Assembly: GCF_015209505.1 (NCBI RefSeq)
Contig: NZ_JADEYC010000015.1
Location: forward strand, 175,720 to 239,719
Direction: 5' to 3'
Length of the DNA: 64,000 nucleotides
Source: Saccharopolyspora montiporae
GTDB taxonomy: Bacteria > Actinomycetota > Actinomycetes > Mycobacteriales > Pseudonocardiaceae
The notes under the pieces are model-generated. The model saw only the letters and a program-made list of their open reading frames with translations. It did not search any database and was not told the DNA's origin. The position numbers were made by a program, and so were the translations under genes. Shown one piece after another: positions 42,969 through 51,105 of this stretch. Positions within the stretch are counted from its first letter, which is position 1; the number at the start of each line of letters is the position of its first letter.

Positions 42969-43011
42969 CGATGACGGCCGGGCGGGGAGCGTCCCCGCCC
43001 GGCCGTCATCG
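42969..43011 (+). terminator. Very strong hairpin terminator after hemD
   Basis: A perfect stem of about 20 bp (42969-42988 with 42992-43011) around a 3-base loop begins 5 bp after the hemD stop and is followed by GTCTTTCCC. It should end the rex-hemACD transcript and isolate hemB. Confidence 0.92.
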
Positions 43012-43121
43012 TCTTTCCCACCGCTGTGCGCAATGCCGCACCGCCCGGCGCGGTGAGCGGCTCGCCCGGATCGCTAGGCTCGGGTGGACATCCCCGTCCA
43101 GCCCGTTTGGGAGCCGCCCCG

Positions 43122-44108
43122 ATGTACCCCTCGCACCGGCCCCGCCGGCTGCGCCGCAATCCGGCGGTACGCCGACTGGTCTCCGAGACCTCCGTGCAGC
43201 CCCGCCATCTGGTGCTGCCGATGTTCGTGCGCGAGGGCATCGACGAGCCCGCGCCGATCCCGTCCATGCCCGGTGTCGTCCAGCACACCCGGGATTCGCT
43301 GCGCGCCGCGGCGGCCGAGGCCGTCGAGGCCGGTGTCGGCGGGCTGATGCTGTTCGGCGTGCCCGCTGAGCGGGACGCGACCGGCTCCGGTGCGGTGGAT
43401 CCGGACGGCGTCCTCAACGCGGCGCTGCGCGACCTGTCCGCCGATCTCGGCGATGACGCGGTCCTGATGGCGGATTTGTGCCTGGACGAGTTCACCGACC
43501 ACGGCCACTGCGGGGTGCTTCGCCCGGACGGCACCGTGGACAACGACCGCACGCTGCAGCTCTACGGCGAGATGGGTGTGGTGCAGGCGCAGTCCGGGGC
43601 GCACGTGGTCGGCCCGAGCGGGATGATGGACGGCCAGGTCGGCGTCATCCGGGAATCCCTCGATGCCACCGGTTTCGCCGACACCGCGATCCTGGCCTAT
43701 TCGGCCAAGTACGCCTCCGCGTTCTACGGGCCGTTCCGGGACGCGGTGGACTCCCAGCTGCAGGGCGATCGCAAGACCTACCAGCAGGACCCGGCCAACG
43801 GGCGCGAGGCGCTGCGCGAAGCGGACCTGGACCTCGCCGAGGGCGCGGACATGGTCATGGTGAAGCCGATCATGTCCTACCTGGATGTGCTGCGCGATGT
43901 CGCCGGGGTGGCCGACGTCCCGGTCGCCGGGTACCAGGTCTCCGGGGAGTACGCGATGATCGAGGCCGCCGCCGCCAACGGCTGGCTCGACCGGGAGCGC
44001 ACGGTGCTGGAGTCGCTGACCTCGATCCGCCGCGCCGGGGCGGACGTGATCCTGACCTACTGGGCCGCCGAGGCCGCCCGCTGGTTGCGGGGCGGTGACC
44101 GGGCATGA
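43122..44108 (+). CDS. hemB: Delta-aminolevulinic acid dehydratase (porphobilinogen synthase)
   Basis: A 328-aa HemB condensing two ALA molecules. The Schiff-base lysines are K196 ([16 protein letters not shown]) and K248 ([12 protein letters not shown]). The metal site reads [15 protein letters not shown]120 and C130 are kept, but the middle zinc ligand is Asp122 instead of Cys, an intermediate between zinc-type and aspartate-type enzymes. TAGGCT (43075-43080) is a likely -10, and GGGAG precedes the ATG. It overlaps the following membrane protein gene (ATGA). Confidence 0.96.
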   Translation: MYPSHRPRRLRRNPAVRRLVSETSVQPRHLVLPMFVREGIDEPAPIPSMPGVVQHTRDSLRAAAAEAVEAGVGGLMLFGVPAERDATGSGAVDPDGVLNAALRDLSADLGDDAVLMADLCLDEFTDHGHCGVLRPDGTVDNDRTLQLYGEMGVVQAQSGAHVVGPSGMMDGQVGVIRESLDATGFADTAILAYSAKYASAFYGPFRDAVDSQLQGDRKTYQQDPANGREALREADLDLAEGADMVMVKPIMSYLDVLRDVAGVADVPVAGYQVSGEYAMIEAAAANGWLDRERTVLESLTSIRRAGADVILTYWAAEAARWLRGGDRA

Positions 44109-44656
44109 GCGACCGGTCGCAGCTGGACGAGTCCGGGTCTTCCGCGGGGGAAGCGCCGGCAGTGCCGGAATGGTTGCGCCGGGCCCGCTGGGTCTGGCTG
44201 GGCGCGATGCTGCTCGGCCTGCTGGCCAGTGTCGTACAGCTCGCCGACCGCGAGACGCTGGTCGCCGAGATCCGCGAGCGCTCGCCGGAGTTGTCCCAGC
44301 AGGAGGTGGATGCGGCGACGAACTCCGGCATCCTGTTCACCCTGCTGGTCAGCGCGCTGACGCTGATGGTGGTGCTGCTGCTGACCAACCGGATGCTGCA
44401 GGGCGTCAACTGGGCGCGGCTGGTGCTCACCGCGTGGGCGGGCTTCGAGGTTTTCGCGATGTTCATCACGGCGATCGGCCTGGCGGTGCTGGGCCGGGGC
44501 ACCATCGAGCAGCTCGCCGGGCAGTCGGTGAGCGCCGTGGAGCTGCTGGCCCAGGTGCTGGTCACCGCACTGGAGATCGCCGCGATCGTGCTGATGTTCC
44601 GCCCCGAGGTCAACGAGTACTTCCGGCGGATGCGGCCGCGGTTGCGCCGCCGCTGA
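44105..44656 (+). CDS. Four-helix membrane protein with NWAR motif, copy 1
   Basis: A 183-aa integral membrane protein with four predicted helices. The short soluble N-terminus is acidic; helices lie near residues 28-45, 73-92, 103-128 and 143-163. The third helix begins [18 protein letters not shown], and the C-terminus ends [12 protein letters not shown]. Both motifs recur in the next proteins, so this is a paralogous family. The external loop has [13 protein letters not shown]. It is coupled to hemB (ATGA). Function is unknown; similar genes follow hemB in other actinobacteria. Confidence 0.8.
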   Translation: MSDRSQLDESGSSAGEAPAVPEWLRRARWVWLGAMLLGLLASVVQLADRETLVAEIRERSPELSQQEVDAATNSGILFTLLVSALTLMVVLLLTNRMLQGVNWARLVLTAWAGFEVFAMFITAIGLAVLGRGTIEQLAGQSVSAVELLAQVLVTALEIAAIVLMFRPEVNEYFRRMRPRLRRR

Positions 44657-44706
44657 GCCACACGTGCGCGTTGGACAACGGAATTGTCGGTTTCTAGCCT
44701 GGGGCG

Positions 44707-45204
44707 GTGACGCAACCCGATCCGTTCGAGGCGACTCCGCCGGACGAACCGAGCAAGCCCGATCGTCCCAAGGCCTTGGACCAGTCCTTCTGGTGCGGCG
44801 TGGCGAGCGTGGTGATCGGGTTCCTGGTGGTCATCACCGGTTTCGTGCTGATGCCCGCCGGTGATCTCGACGCGGTGCTGCAGGAGGTCGCCCGGCAGGA
44901 ACCGAGCCTGTCGCCCGAGCAGATCCGCAGCGTCTACGACGCGACGATGATCGTGACCCTGGTGTTCCTGGTGGTCATCGCGGCTGGGTGGATCCTGTTC
45001 CTGCACCAGATGCGGCGCGGGTACAACTGGGCCCGGATCGTGATCACCGTGGTCGGTGGGCTGTGGGCCGTGCTGACGCTGCCCTCGATCGCCACCGGCG
45101 GGGAGGGCTCGCTGCTGGCGATCCTGCAGCTGATCGCGATCGGCGCGACCGTGGTGCTGGCGTTCCGGCCGGAATCCAACGCCTACCTCAGGTCGGCGTC
45201 CTGA
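44707..45204 (+). CDS. Four-helix membrane protein with NWAR motif, copy 2
   Basis: A 165-aa paralogue of the preceding protein. Four hydrophobic segments are present; GYNWARIVITVVGGLWAV starts the third and AFRPESNAYLRS forms the C-terminal motif. The loop EPSLSPEQIRSVYDAT matches the copy 1 loop. TAGCCT (44695-44700) lies 6 bp before GTG 44707 (leaderless), so it has its own promoter in addition to possible read-through. Confidence 0.8.
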   Translation: MTQPDPFEATPPDEPSKPDRPKALDQSFWCGVASVVIGFLVVITGFVLMPAGDLDAVLQEVARQEPSLSPEQIRSVYDATMIVTLVFLVVIAAGWILFLHQMRRGYNWARIVITVVGGLWAVLTLPSIATGGEGSLLAILQLIAIGATVVLAFRPESNAYLRSAS

Positions 45205-45297
45205 TCGGCTCCCGGTTCGCATCCTGATCGGCTCAGCCGCGGCCGTTTCCGCCGAGCGAGTGGACACGGCACCGCGCCGCTCCCTACCGTTTCGCCC

Positions 45298-46026
45298 GTG
45301 ACATCGCCGCAGCATCCCTGGAGCCGACCCGACGCCGGGCAGGGCTCGTGGAACCAGCAGTCCGCGTGGGGCGCTCCGGCTCCCCACTACCCGGCGCAGC
45401 AGTACCCGGCTCCGCAGCATCCGGCTCCGCAGCCAGGAGAGGCGCGCCCGAAGACCGCCGAGGCGGCGTTCTGGATCAGCGTGGTGATTCCGCTGCTGGC
45501 CACGGTGCTGGCCGTGGTCGGCTACCTCTTGCTGCTGAACTTCATCAGCACCATGTTCGACGCCACAGCCGGCTCCGGGCGGGCGGCCCCGGAAAGCGAC
45601 GAGGTGCTGGCCGGGCTGCAGAGCTTCCTGCTGGTCTTCTTCATCTCGCTGACGGTGGCCTACCTCGTGCTGACCGCGCTGTGGATCGTGTTCGGGTTCA
45701 AGATGCGCGCCGGGAAGAACTGGGCGCGGGTCGTGCTGACCGTGTTCGCCGGGCTGTGGGTGCTGGTCAGCATGGGCATGCTGCCGAACGCGGGTGGGAT
45801 GACCGCCTTCTCCGCCGGTGAACTGCCGGGCGGGGTCGAACCGCCGGGCGGGCTGATCGCGCTCGGCTTCGCGCAGGCCGCGGTGGGGCTGCTGGGCATG
45901 ATCGCGTTCCTGCTGCTGGCGTTCGCCGGTCCGTCCAACCGCTACTTCCGGGCGGTGGCGGGGCAGGGTCCTGGCACCGCCCCCGGATATCCGGGCCATG
46001 CGGGCTATCCCGGTGCGGGCCGGTGA
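45298..46026 (+). CDS. Four-helix membrane protein with NWAR motif, copy 3
   Basis: A 242-aa paralogue with a Pro/Gln/His-rich N-terminus containing three YPAPQHPA-like repeats (residues about 30-45). Four helices follow, with GKNWARVVLTVFAGLWVL and a C-terminal AFAGPSNRYFRA motif, then a Gly/Tyr-rich tail. TACCGT (45285-45290) is 7 bp before GTG 45298. It overlaps the next gene by 4 bp. Confidence 0.8.
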   Translation: MTSPQHPWSRPDAGQGSWNQQSAWGAPAPHYPAQQYPAPQHPAPQPGEARPKTAEAAFWISVVIPLLATVLAVVGYLLLLNFISTMFDATAGSGRAAPESDEVLAGLQSFLLVFFISLTVAYLVLTALWIVFGFKMRAGKNWARVVLTVFAGLWVLVSMGMLPNAGGMTAFSAGELPGGVEPPGGLIALGFAQAAVGLLGMIAFLLLAFAGPSNRYFRAVAGQGPGTAPGYPGHAGYPGAGR

Positions 46027-46454
46027 GCGGGTCGACCCCCGCCCCGCGCATGCTGCGGGTGTCCATCGTGCTCTGGTGGATCGTGGCGGTGGTGCTGCTG
46101 CTGCAGACGGGGTCGATGTGGCTGGGCCGCGCCGAGCTGCCCGGTGTGCTGCTGCGCCAGGGCGCCGTCGGCGCCGGGGCCGCGCAGGACCGCGCCGAGC
46201 ACCTGTTGTTGGTGAACACCCTGGTGGCGGTGGTCTTCGCCGCCGCTTACCTCGCCTTGGGCGCGGCGCTGTTCCGAAGGCGGCCGTGGGCGCGGATCGC
46301 GCTGTCCGCGGTGGGGGTGCTGCACCTGCTGATGTTGCTGGGGACCGGGGCGGTGCTCAGCGTGAATGCGGTGGTGCTGGTCATCGGTGCCGCAGCGGCC
46401 GTCCTGCTGTGGCGCAGGCCCAGCGGCGATTGGATCGCGGGTGAGCATGACTGA
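46023..46454 (+). CDS. Four-helix membrane protein, divergent copy 4
   Basis: A 143-aa protein with four hydrophobic segments. The shared motif is RRPWARIALSAVGVLHLL (Pro in place of Asn), but the C-terminal SNxYxR motif is missing; it ends RRPSGDWIAGEHD. Coupled to copy 3 through GTGA. Probably the most diverged member of the tandem family. Confidence 0.75.
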   Translation: MSGSTPAPRMLRVSIVLWWIVAVVLLLQTGSMWLGRAELPGVLLRQGAVGAGAAQDRAEHLLLVNTLVAVVFAAAYLALGAALFRRRPWARIALSAVGVLHLLMLLGTGAVLSVNAVVLVIGAAAAVLLWRRPSGDWIAGEHD

Positions 46455-46884
46455 TCCGGTGCTGTTCGCCGAACGCGGCAGCAGCTGGTGGCCGGTGCTG
46501 TGGGGACCCGCGTTCGCCCTGGCCGGGCTGCTGTTCGAGCTGCTCACTCCGGGCCCGGTGCACGCGTGGACCTGGCTGCTGGTCGGCGGTGCGCTCGCCG
46601 CGGGCGCGGCGGTGTGGGTGCACGGGCGGCGCAGGCTGGTCTCGGTGCGGCTCACCCCGGACCTGCTGGTGCAGGGTCGCGAGGAGCTGGCGGTGTCCCG
46701 GATCAGCGCGGTGGCCGAGGTCGGGCCGCAGGTCGGCGCGCGGGTGCTCGGCGGGAGCTGGACCACGCCCAAGGGCACCGCCGAGGTCCCGCTGCGGTTG
46801 GCCGACGGGGAGGTCGTGCTCGCCTGGGCGCGGGATCCCGCGGGGCTGTCCGCCGCCGTCGCCGCGCGCATCGGTGAAGCATGA
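46447..46884 (+). CDS. DUF3093 family membrane protein
   Basis: A 145-aa protein with two N-terminal membrane helices (PVLWGPAFALAGLLFELL, WTWLLVGGALAAGAAVWVHG) and a cytoplasmic beta-rich domain with VRLTPDLLVQGREELAVSRISAVAEVG and LGGSWTTPKGTAEVPLRLADGEVVLAWARDP. This matches DUF3093, a family of unknown function. The start overlaps the previous gene by 8 bp, and the next start overlaps its stop. Confidence 0.8.
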   Translation: MTDPVLFAERGSSWWPVLWGPAFALAGLLFELLTPGPVHAWTWLLVGGALAAGAAVWVHGRRRLVSVRLTPDLLVQGREELAVSRISAVAEVGPQVGARVLGGSWTTPKGTAEVPLRLADGEVVLAWARDPAGLSAAVAARIGEA

Positions 46885-47381
46885 GCCGCGGCCGGTGCAC
46901 GGTGTCGGCGGGCGCCTCCGGTCGTGAGACGCTGCAGCGCGTGACGTCTCCGCAACCGCACCACCCGAGCGCTCGGCAGGGAGCGCAGGACCGGGAACTC
47001 GGGCAGGACTCGGACCCCGGGCAGGACCGGGAACCTGGGCAGGAAACGGAATTCACCGCCGAGCAGGGTGATCCCACCGCCACCGGCCTCGGCGAACCGC
47101 GGCGGGTGGCGGTGGCCGGCGCCGAGCTGCTCGTCGTCCTCGCGCTGGTGCTGGTGACCTGGTGGGCCTGGGGTCGCGGAACCGTCCTCGTCGACATGCC
47201 CGCGGTGACCGGTGAGCAGGGCGCGGTGCAGCAGGTGACCCGCTCGCTCGGCAACTGGCAGGCGGCCGCGATCGGTGCGGCCACCGCGGCCGGGCTGGTG
47301 CTGCTCGACCTGTGCCGCCAGCTGTGGTTGGGTCCGCGGCCCGGTCGCCGCACGCGCGCCGGTACCGGACGGCCGGGCTGA
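46881..47381 (+). CDS. Hypothetical membrane protein
   Basis: A 166-aa protein that I do not recognise. The first 70 residues are hydrophilic with QDxELGQD/PGQDREPGQE repeats. Two helices follow (VAGAELLVVLALVLVTWWAWG and WQAAAIGAATAAGLVLLDLC) around a short VDMPAVTGEQGAVQQV loop, and the end is basic. ATG 46881 overlaps the DUF3093 stop; GTG 46941 behind a weak -10 is a possible shorter start. Probably a membrane accessory protein of the same unit. Confidence 0.6.
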   Translation: MSRGRCTVSAGASGRETLQRVTSPQPHHPSARQGAQDRELGQDSDPGQDREPGQETEFTAEQGDPTATGLGEPRRVAVAGAELLVVLALVLVTWWAWGRGTVLVDMPAVTGEQGAVQQVTRSLGNWQAAAIGAATAAGLVLLDLCRQLWLGPRPGRRTRAGTGRPG

Positions 47382-47497
47382 CACCGGCTCGCCGCGCAGG
47401 TCGCACCGGCCGGGCGGCCGGAAACCTTCCGCGGGTGTGACCGGGACCGCGCGCGGGGTGCGGCCGGACACTCCGGACCGCCTGTCAGACTGGAGTC

Positions 47498-48838
47498 GTG
47501 ACAGCCGAGACTCCAGCGACCCCGAACAACGACCCGGCCCCGCGTTCGCGGCAGCTGTTCGACCGCGCTGTCGAGGTGACCCCCGGCGGCGTCAACTCCC
47601 CGGTGCGGGCGTTCCACTCGGTCGGCGGCTCCCCGCGGTTCATGGTGCGCGGCTCCGGCCCGCGGCTGTGGGACGCGGACGGCCACGAGTACGTGGACCT
47701 CGTCTCCTCCTGGGGCCCGATGATCAACGGGCACGCGCACCCCGACGTGGTCGGTGCGGTGCGCGAGGCGGCCACGGACGGGCTCTCGTTCGGCACGCCC
47801 GGAGCCGGTGAGATCGACCTCGCGCAGGAGATCATCGACCGGGTCGAGCCGGTGCAGCAGGTGCGGCTGGTCAACTCCGGCACCGAGGCCACGATGAGCT
47901 CGGTGCGGCTGGCCAGGGCGTTCACCGGCCGCCGCAAAGTGCTCAAGTTCGCGGGCTGCTACCACGGTCACGTCGACTCGCTGCTGGCCGGCGCGGGTTC
48001 CGGACTGGCCACACTCGGCCTGCCCAGCACCCCCGGCGTCACCGGCGCGCAGGCCGCGGACACCATCGTCGTCCCGTACAACGACCTCGATGCGGTGCGC
48101 GGCGCGTTCGCCGAGCACGGCGAGGACATCGCCTGCGTGATCACCGAGGCCGCCGCGGGCAACATGGGCGCGGTCGCCCCGCAGCCGGGCTTCAACGCCG
48201 GCCTGCGCGAGATCACCCGCGACTCCGGCGCCCTGCTCATCATGGACGAGGTGATGACCGGATTCCGCGTCTCGCGCGCGGGCTGGTTCGGTGTGGACGG
48301 TGTCGCGGGCGACCTCTACACCTTCGGCAAGGTGATGTCCGGCGGTTTGCCCGCCGCGGCGTTCGGCGGCCGCGCGGACGTCATGGAGCTGCTGGCACCG
48401 TCCGGACCCGTGTACCAGGCCGGAACACTGGCCGGGAACCCGGTCGCGGTGGCCGCCGGACTGGCCAACCTGCGCGCCGCCGATGCGGACGCCTACGCGG
48501 CGCTGGACCGCAACAGCCTGCGGCTCGGCGACCTGCTCACCGGCGCGCTCACCGAGCAGGGCGTGCCGCACCAGCTGTCCCGCGCCGGGAACATGCTCAG
48601 CGTGTTCTTCTCCGCGGAGCCGGTGCACGACTTCGAGCAGGCCCAGCAGCAGCAGACTTGGCGTTTCCCCGGGTTCTTCCACGAACTGCTCGCGCGCGGT
48701 GTCTACCCGCCGCCGAGCGCGTTCGAGTGCTGGTTCGTCAACGCGGCCATGGACGACGCCGCCTTCGAGACCATCGAGAACGCGCTGCCGCACGCGGCGC
48801 GCGCCGCCGCGGCGGCCACCCCGCCGCCGGAGGCGTGA
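47498..48838 (+). CDS. hemL: Glutamate-1-semialdehyde 2,1-aminomutase
   Basis: A 446-aa fold-type I PLP enzyme converting glutamate-1-semialdehyde to ALA, the step after Hem[14 protein letters not shown] and [16 protein letters not shown] are GSAM signatures; the PLP lysine is K278 in [19 protein letters not shown], with Asp in [16 protein letters not shown] (47486-47491) lies 6 bp before GTG 47498, so it is probably a leaderless mRNA. It is separate from the rex-hem operon, as in mycobacteria. Confidence 0.96.
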   Translation: MTAETPATPNNDPAPRSRQLFDRAVEVTPGGVNSPVRAFHSVGGSPRFMVRGSGPRLWDADGHEYVDLVSSWGPMINGHAHPDVVGAVREAATDGLSFGTPGAGEIDLAQEIIDRVEPVQQVRLVNSGTEATMSSVRLARAFTGRRKVLKFAGCYHGHVDSLLAGAGSGLATLGLPSTPGVTGAQAADTIVVPYNDLDAVRGAFAEHGEDIACVITEAAAGNMGAVAPQPGFNAGLREITRDSGALLIMDEVMTGFRVSRAGWFGVDGVAGDLYTFGKVMSGGLPAAAFGGRADVMELLAPSGPVYQAGTLAGNPVAVAAGLANLRAADADAYAALDRNSLRLGDLLTGALTEQGVPHQLSRAGNMLSVFFSAEPVHDFEQAQQQQTWRFPGFFHELLARGVYPPPSAFECWFVNAAMDDAAFETIENALPHAARAAAAATPPPEA

Positions 48839-48839
48839 G

Positions 48840-49475
48840 GTGGACGCGCCGCGCACGGTCGTGCACTTCCTGCGCCACGGCGAGGTGCACAACCCGGAGC
48901 AGATCCTCTACGGCAGGCTGCCCGGCTACCGGCTGTCCGACCGGGGCGAGCAGCAGGCCGAGGCGGTCGCCGAATTCCTCGCCGACCGGGACATCGCGCA
49001 GGTGGCGGCCTCACCGCTGCAGCGCGCGCAGCAGACCGCGGGGCCCCTCGGGGCGGCGTTCCAGCTCGACGTGCACACCGACGAGCGGCTGATCGAGGCG
49101 GACAACCGGTTCGAAGGCCTGCGGGTTTCGGTGGGCGACGGGGCGCTGCGCTCGCCGCAGCACTGGCCGAAGCTGTGGAACCCCTTCCGGCCGTCGTGGG
49201 GCGAGCCCTACCTGCAGATCGCGCACCGCATGCTCGGGGCCGCGCAGCGCGCCCGCGAGGCGGCCGACGGCCACGAGGCGGTGTGCGTGTCCCACCAGCT
49301 GCCCATCTGGACGCTGCGGCGGTTCCTGGAGGGCAAGCCTATGTGGCACGACCCGCGGCGGCGGCAGTGCTCGCTGGCCTCGCTGACCAGTCTGGTGTTC
49401 CGCGGTGCTGAGCTGGTTCGCGTCGCCTACGTCGAACCGGCAGGCGGAACCGATCCGAAGGTGACCGGCGCATGA
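48840..49475 (+). CDS. Histidine phosphatase superfamily protein (Rv0525-like)
   Basis: A 211-aa phosphatase. The RHG motif is VVHFLRHGEVHNPE (phosphohistidine near residue 13), with YRLSDRGEQQAEAVAEFL, VAASPLQRAQQTAGPL and the second His in VCVSHQLPIWTLRR. The substrate is unknown. GTG 48840 follows GGAGG at 48827-48831 and starts right after the hemL stop. It overlaps the TlpA-like gene (ATGA), in the order of Rv0525-Rv0526. Confidence 0.88.
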   Translation: MDAPRTVVHFLRHGEVHNPEQILYGRLPGYRLSDRGEQQAEAVAEFLADRDIAQVAASPLQRAQQTAGPLGAAFQLDVHTDERLIEADNRFEGLRVSVGDGALRSPQHWPKLWNPFRPSWGEPYLQIAHRMLGAAQRAREAADGHEAVCVSHQLPIWTLRRFLEGKPMWHDPRRRQCSLASLTSLVFRGAELVRVAYVEPAGGTDPKVTGA

Positions 49476-50089
49476 ACCCCTTCCGAGGCAGGACGACCAA
49501 CCGGCTGCTGACCCGAGTCGCCGTGCTCACCGCGGTGCTGGCCTTCCTCGCGGGATGCGCCACCGGGGACGGCGAGGACAACGGGATGGGCGAGGAGTTC
49601 ACCTTCGTCTCCCCGGGCGGGCAGACGCGGATCTTCTACCCGCCGGAGGAGCGCGGTGCGGTGACCGGGCTGTCCGGGGAGAGCCTGATGCGCGAGGGCG
49701 AGCAGGTCGGGCTGGACGACTTCCGCGGCCAGGTCGTGGTGCTCAACGTCTGGGGTTCCTGGTGCGGGCCGTGCCGCGCCGAGGCCGACGACCTGCAGGC
49801 GGTGCAGGACAAGACCGCCGACCAGGGCGTGCAGCTGCTCGGCATCAACGTGCGCGACGAGCAGTCCGCGGCGGCGGACTTCCACCGCGACCGCGGGCTG
49901 ACCTATCCGTCCCTCTTCGACCCGTCCGGCCGCTCGCTGCTGGCGTTGCAGAACTTCCCGCGCAGCACCGTTCCGGCGACGATCGTGCTGGACCGCGACC
50001 ACCGGGTCGCTGCGGTGTTCCTCACCGAGATGCTGGAGAGCGACCTGCTGCCCGAGGTGCAGAAGGTGGCCAACGAACCCGCCGCATGA
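49472..50089 (+). CDS. TlpA/ResA-like thioredoxin lipoprotein (Rv0526-like)
   Basis: A 205-aa exported lipoprotein. A signal peptide with lipobox LAGC (Cys29) is followed by an Asp/Gly-rich spacer and a thioredoxin fold whose WGSWCGPCR carries Cys98 and Cys101. A cis-Pro lies in STVPATIVLD. It likely reduces apocytochrome c cysteines on the outer face of the membrane, using electrons from the CcdA protein encoded next. Confidence 0.92.
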   Translation: MNPFRGRTTNRLLTRVAVLTAVLAFLAGCATGDGEDNGMGEEFTFVSPGGQTRIFYPPEERGAVTGLSGESLMREGEQVGLDDFRGQVVVLNVWGSWCGPCRAEADDLQAVQDKTADQGVQLLGINVRDEQSAAADFHRDRGLTYPSLFDPSGRSLLALQNFPRSTVPATIVLDRDHRVAAVFLTEMLESDLLPEVQKVANEPAA

Positions 50090-50319
50090 CGCGGGATTCC
50101 CCGCGCCGCGCGGGCGTCGGCGGGTGAGACCTCCCGGGATGTGCGGTTTTCCGGGTCGGACCCCGTCCCGCGCCGTGCACACTTCGGCCCGGTTATCCGG
50201 GACCTAGGTCCCTGGCGTGCGTACTTCCTGCTGGCTACGGGCTGCTCACCAGCGATGATGTGTCCCCGTTCACCGAGGGTGGTGCAGGGCGGCGCGCGGC
50301 TTCCTCCTACCCTCGATGC

Positions 50320-51105
50320 GTGGACCCGACCGAGCTCGCCGCTAACGGCCCCCTGCTGTTCGCGGCGTGCGTCGCGGTGCTGGCCGGTGCGGTGAGCTTC
50401 GCGTCACCGTGCGTCGTCCCGCTCGTGCCGGGCTATCTCGCGTACTTGGCGGGCGTCGTGGGCGCCGACGCTCCGCCGGTGGACGAGGCCGAGGTGGCCG
50501 CGCAGGATCGTCGCGGCAGGTGGCGCGTGGTGGGGGCGGCCCTGCTGTTCGTGCTCGGCTTCAGCGCGGTGTTCACCGCGAGCGCGGTGCTGCTGCTGGG
50601 TCTGTCCGACGCGCTGCTGGCCAACGAGCTGGTGCTGCAGCGCATCGGCGGCGTGGTGACCATCGCGATGGGCCTGGTCTTCCTCGGGCTGATCCCCGCG
50701 CTGCAGCGCGATGTGCGGGTGCACCGGGTCCCCCGGGCGGGGATCTGGGGTGCGCCGCTGCTGGGCGCGGTCTTCGGGCTCGGCTGGACGCCGTGCTTGG
50801 GGCCGACGCTGGTCGGCGTGATGTCGGTCGCGGTGGGGACCGATGTGGACACCGGGACCGCGGTCCGCGGCGTGCTGCTCGTCGCCGCGTACTGCATCGG
50901 TCTCGGCGTGCCGTTCCTGCTGCTCGCGCTCGGCGCCCGGTGGGCGGTGCGCAGCGCGGGCTGGCTGCGCAGGCGCGGCCGCGCGATCCAGATCGCGGGC
51001 GGCCTGCTGCTGGTCGTGGTGGGCTTGCTGCTCGTCACCGGTTTGTGGGGAGAACTGATCGCGATGCTCCGTGGCCCGATCAACGCGTACGAATTGCCGA
51101 TCTGA
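50320..51105 (+). CDS. ccdA: Cytochrome c biogenesis protein CcdA (DsbD-type transporter)
   Basis: A 261-aa membrane protein with about six helices. The two redox cysteines are in FASPCVVPLVPGYLAYL and GWTPCLGPTLVGVM, the hallmark of CcdA/DsbD. It passes reducing power from cytoplasmic thioredoxin across the membrane to TlpA/ResA. TACCCT (50308-50313) is 6 bp before GTG 50320, so it is probably leaderless. It overlaps resB by one base (TGATG). Confidence 0.95.
   Translation: MDPTELAANGPLLFAACVAVLAGAVSFASPCVVPLVPGYLAYLAGVVGADAPPVDEAEVAAQDRRGRWRVVGAALLFVLGFSAVFTASAVLLLGLSDALLANELVLQRIGGVVTIAMGLVFLGLIPALQRDVRVHRVPRAGIWGAPLLGAVFGLGWTPCLGPTLVGVMSVAVGTDVDTGTAVRGVLLVAAYCIGLGVPFLLLALGARWAVRSAGWLRRRGRAIQIAGGLLLVVVGLLLVTGLWGELIAMLRGPINAYELPI

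Noticed and set aside
43084..43347. Leaderless GTG frame beginning 4 bp after a -10 upstream of hemB
   Set aside because: It runs into hemB in another frame and its translation looks random. The transcription start is expected near 43087, past the GTG.
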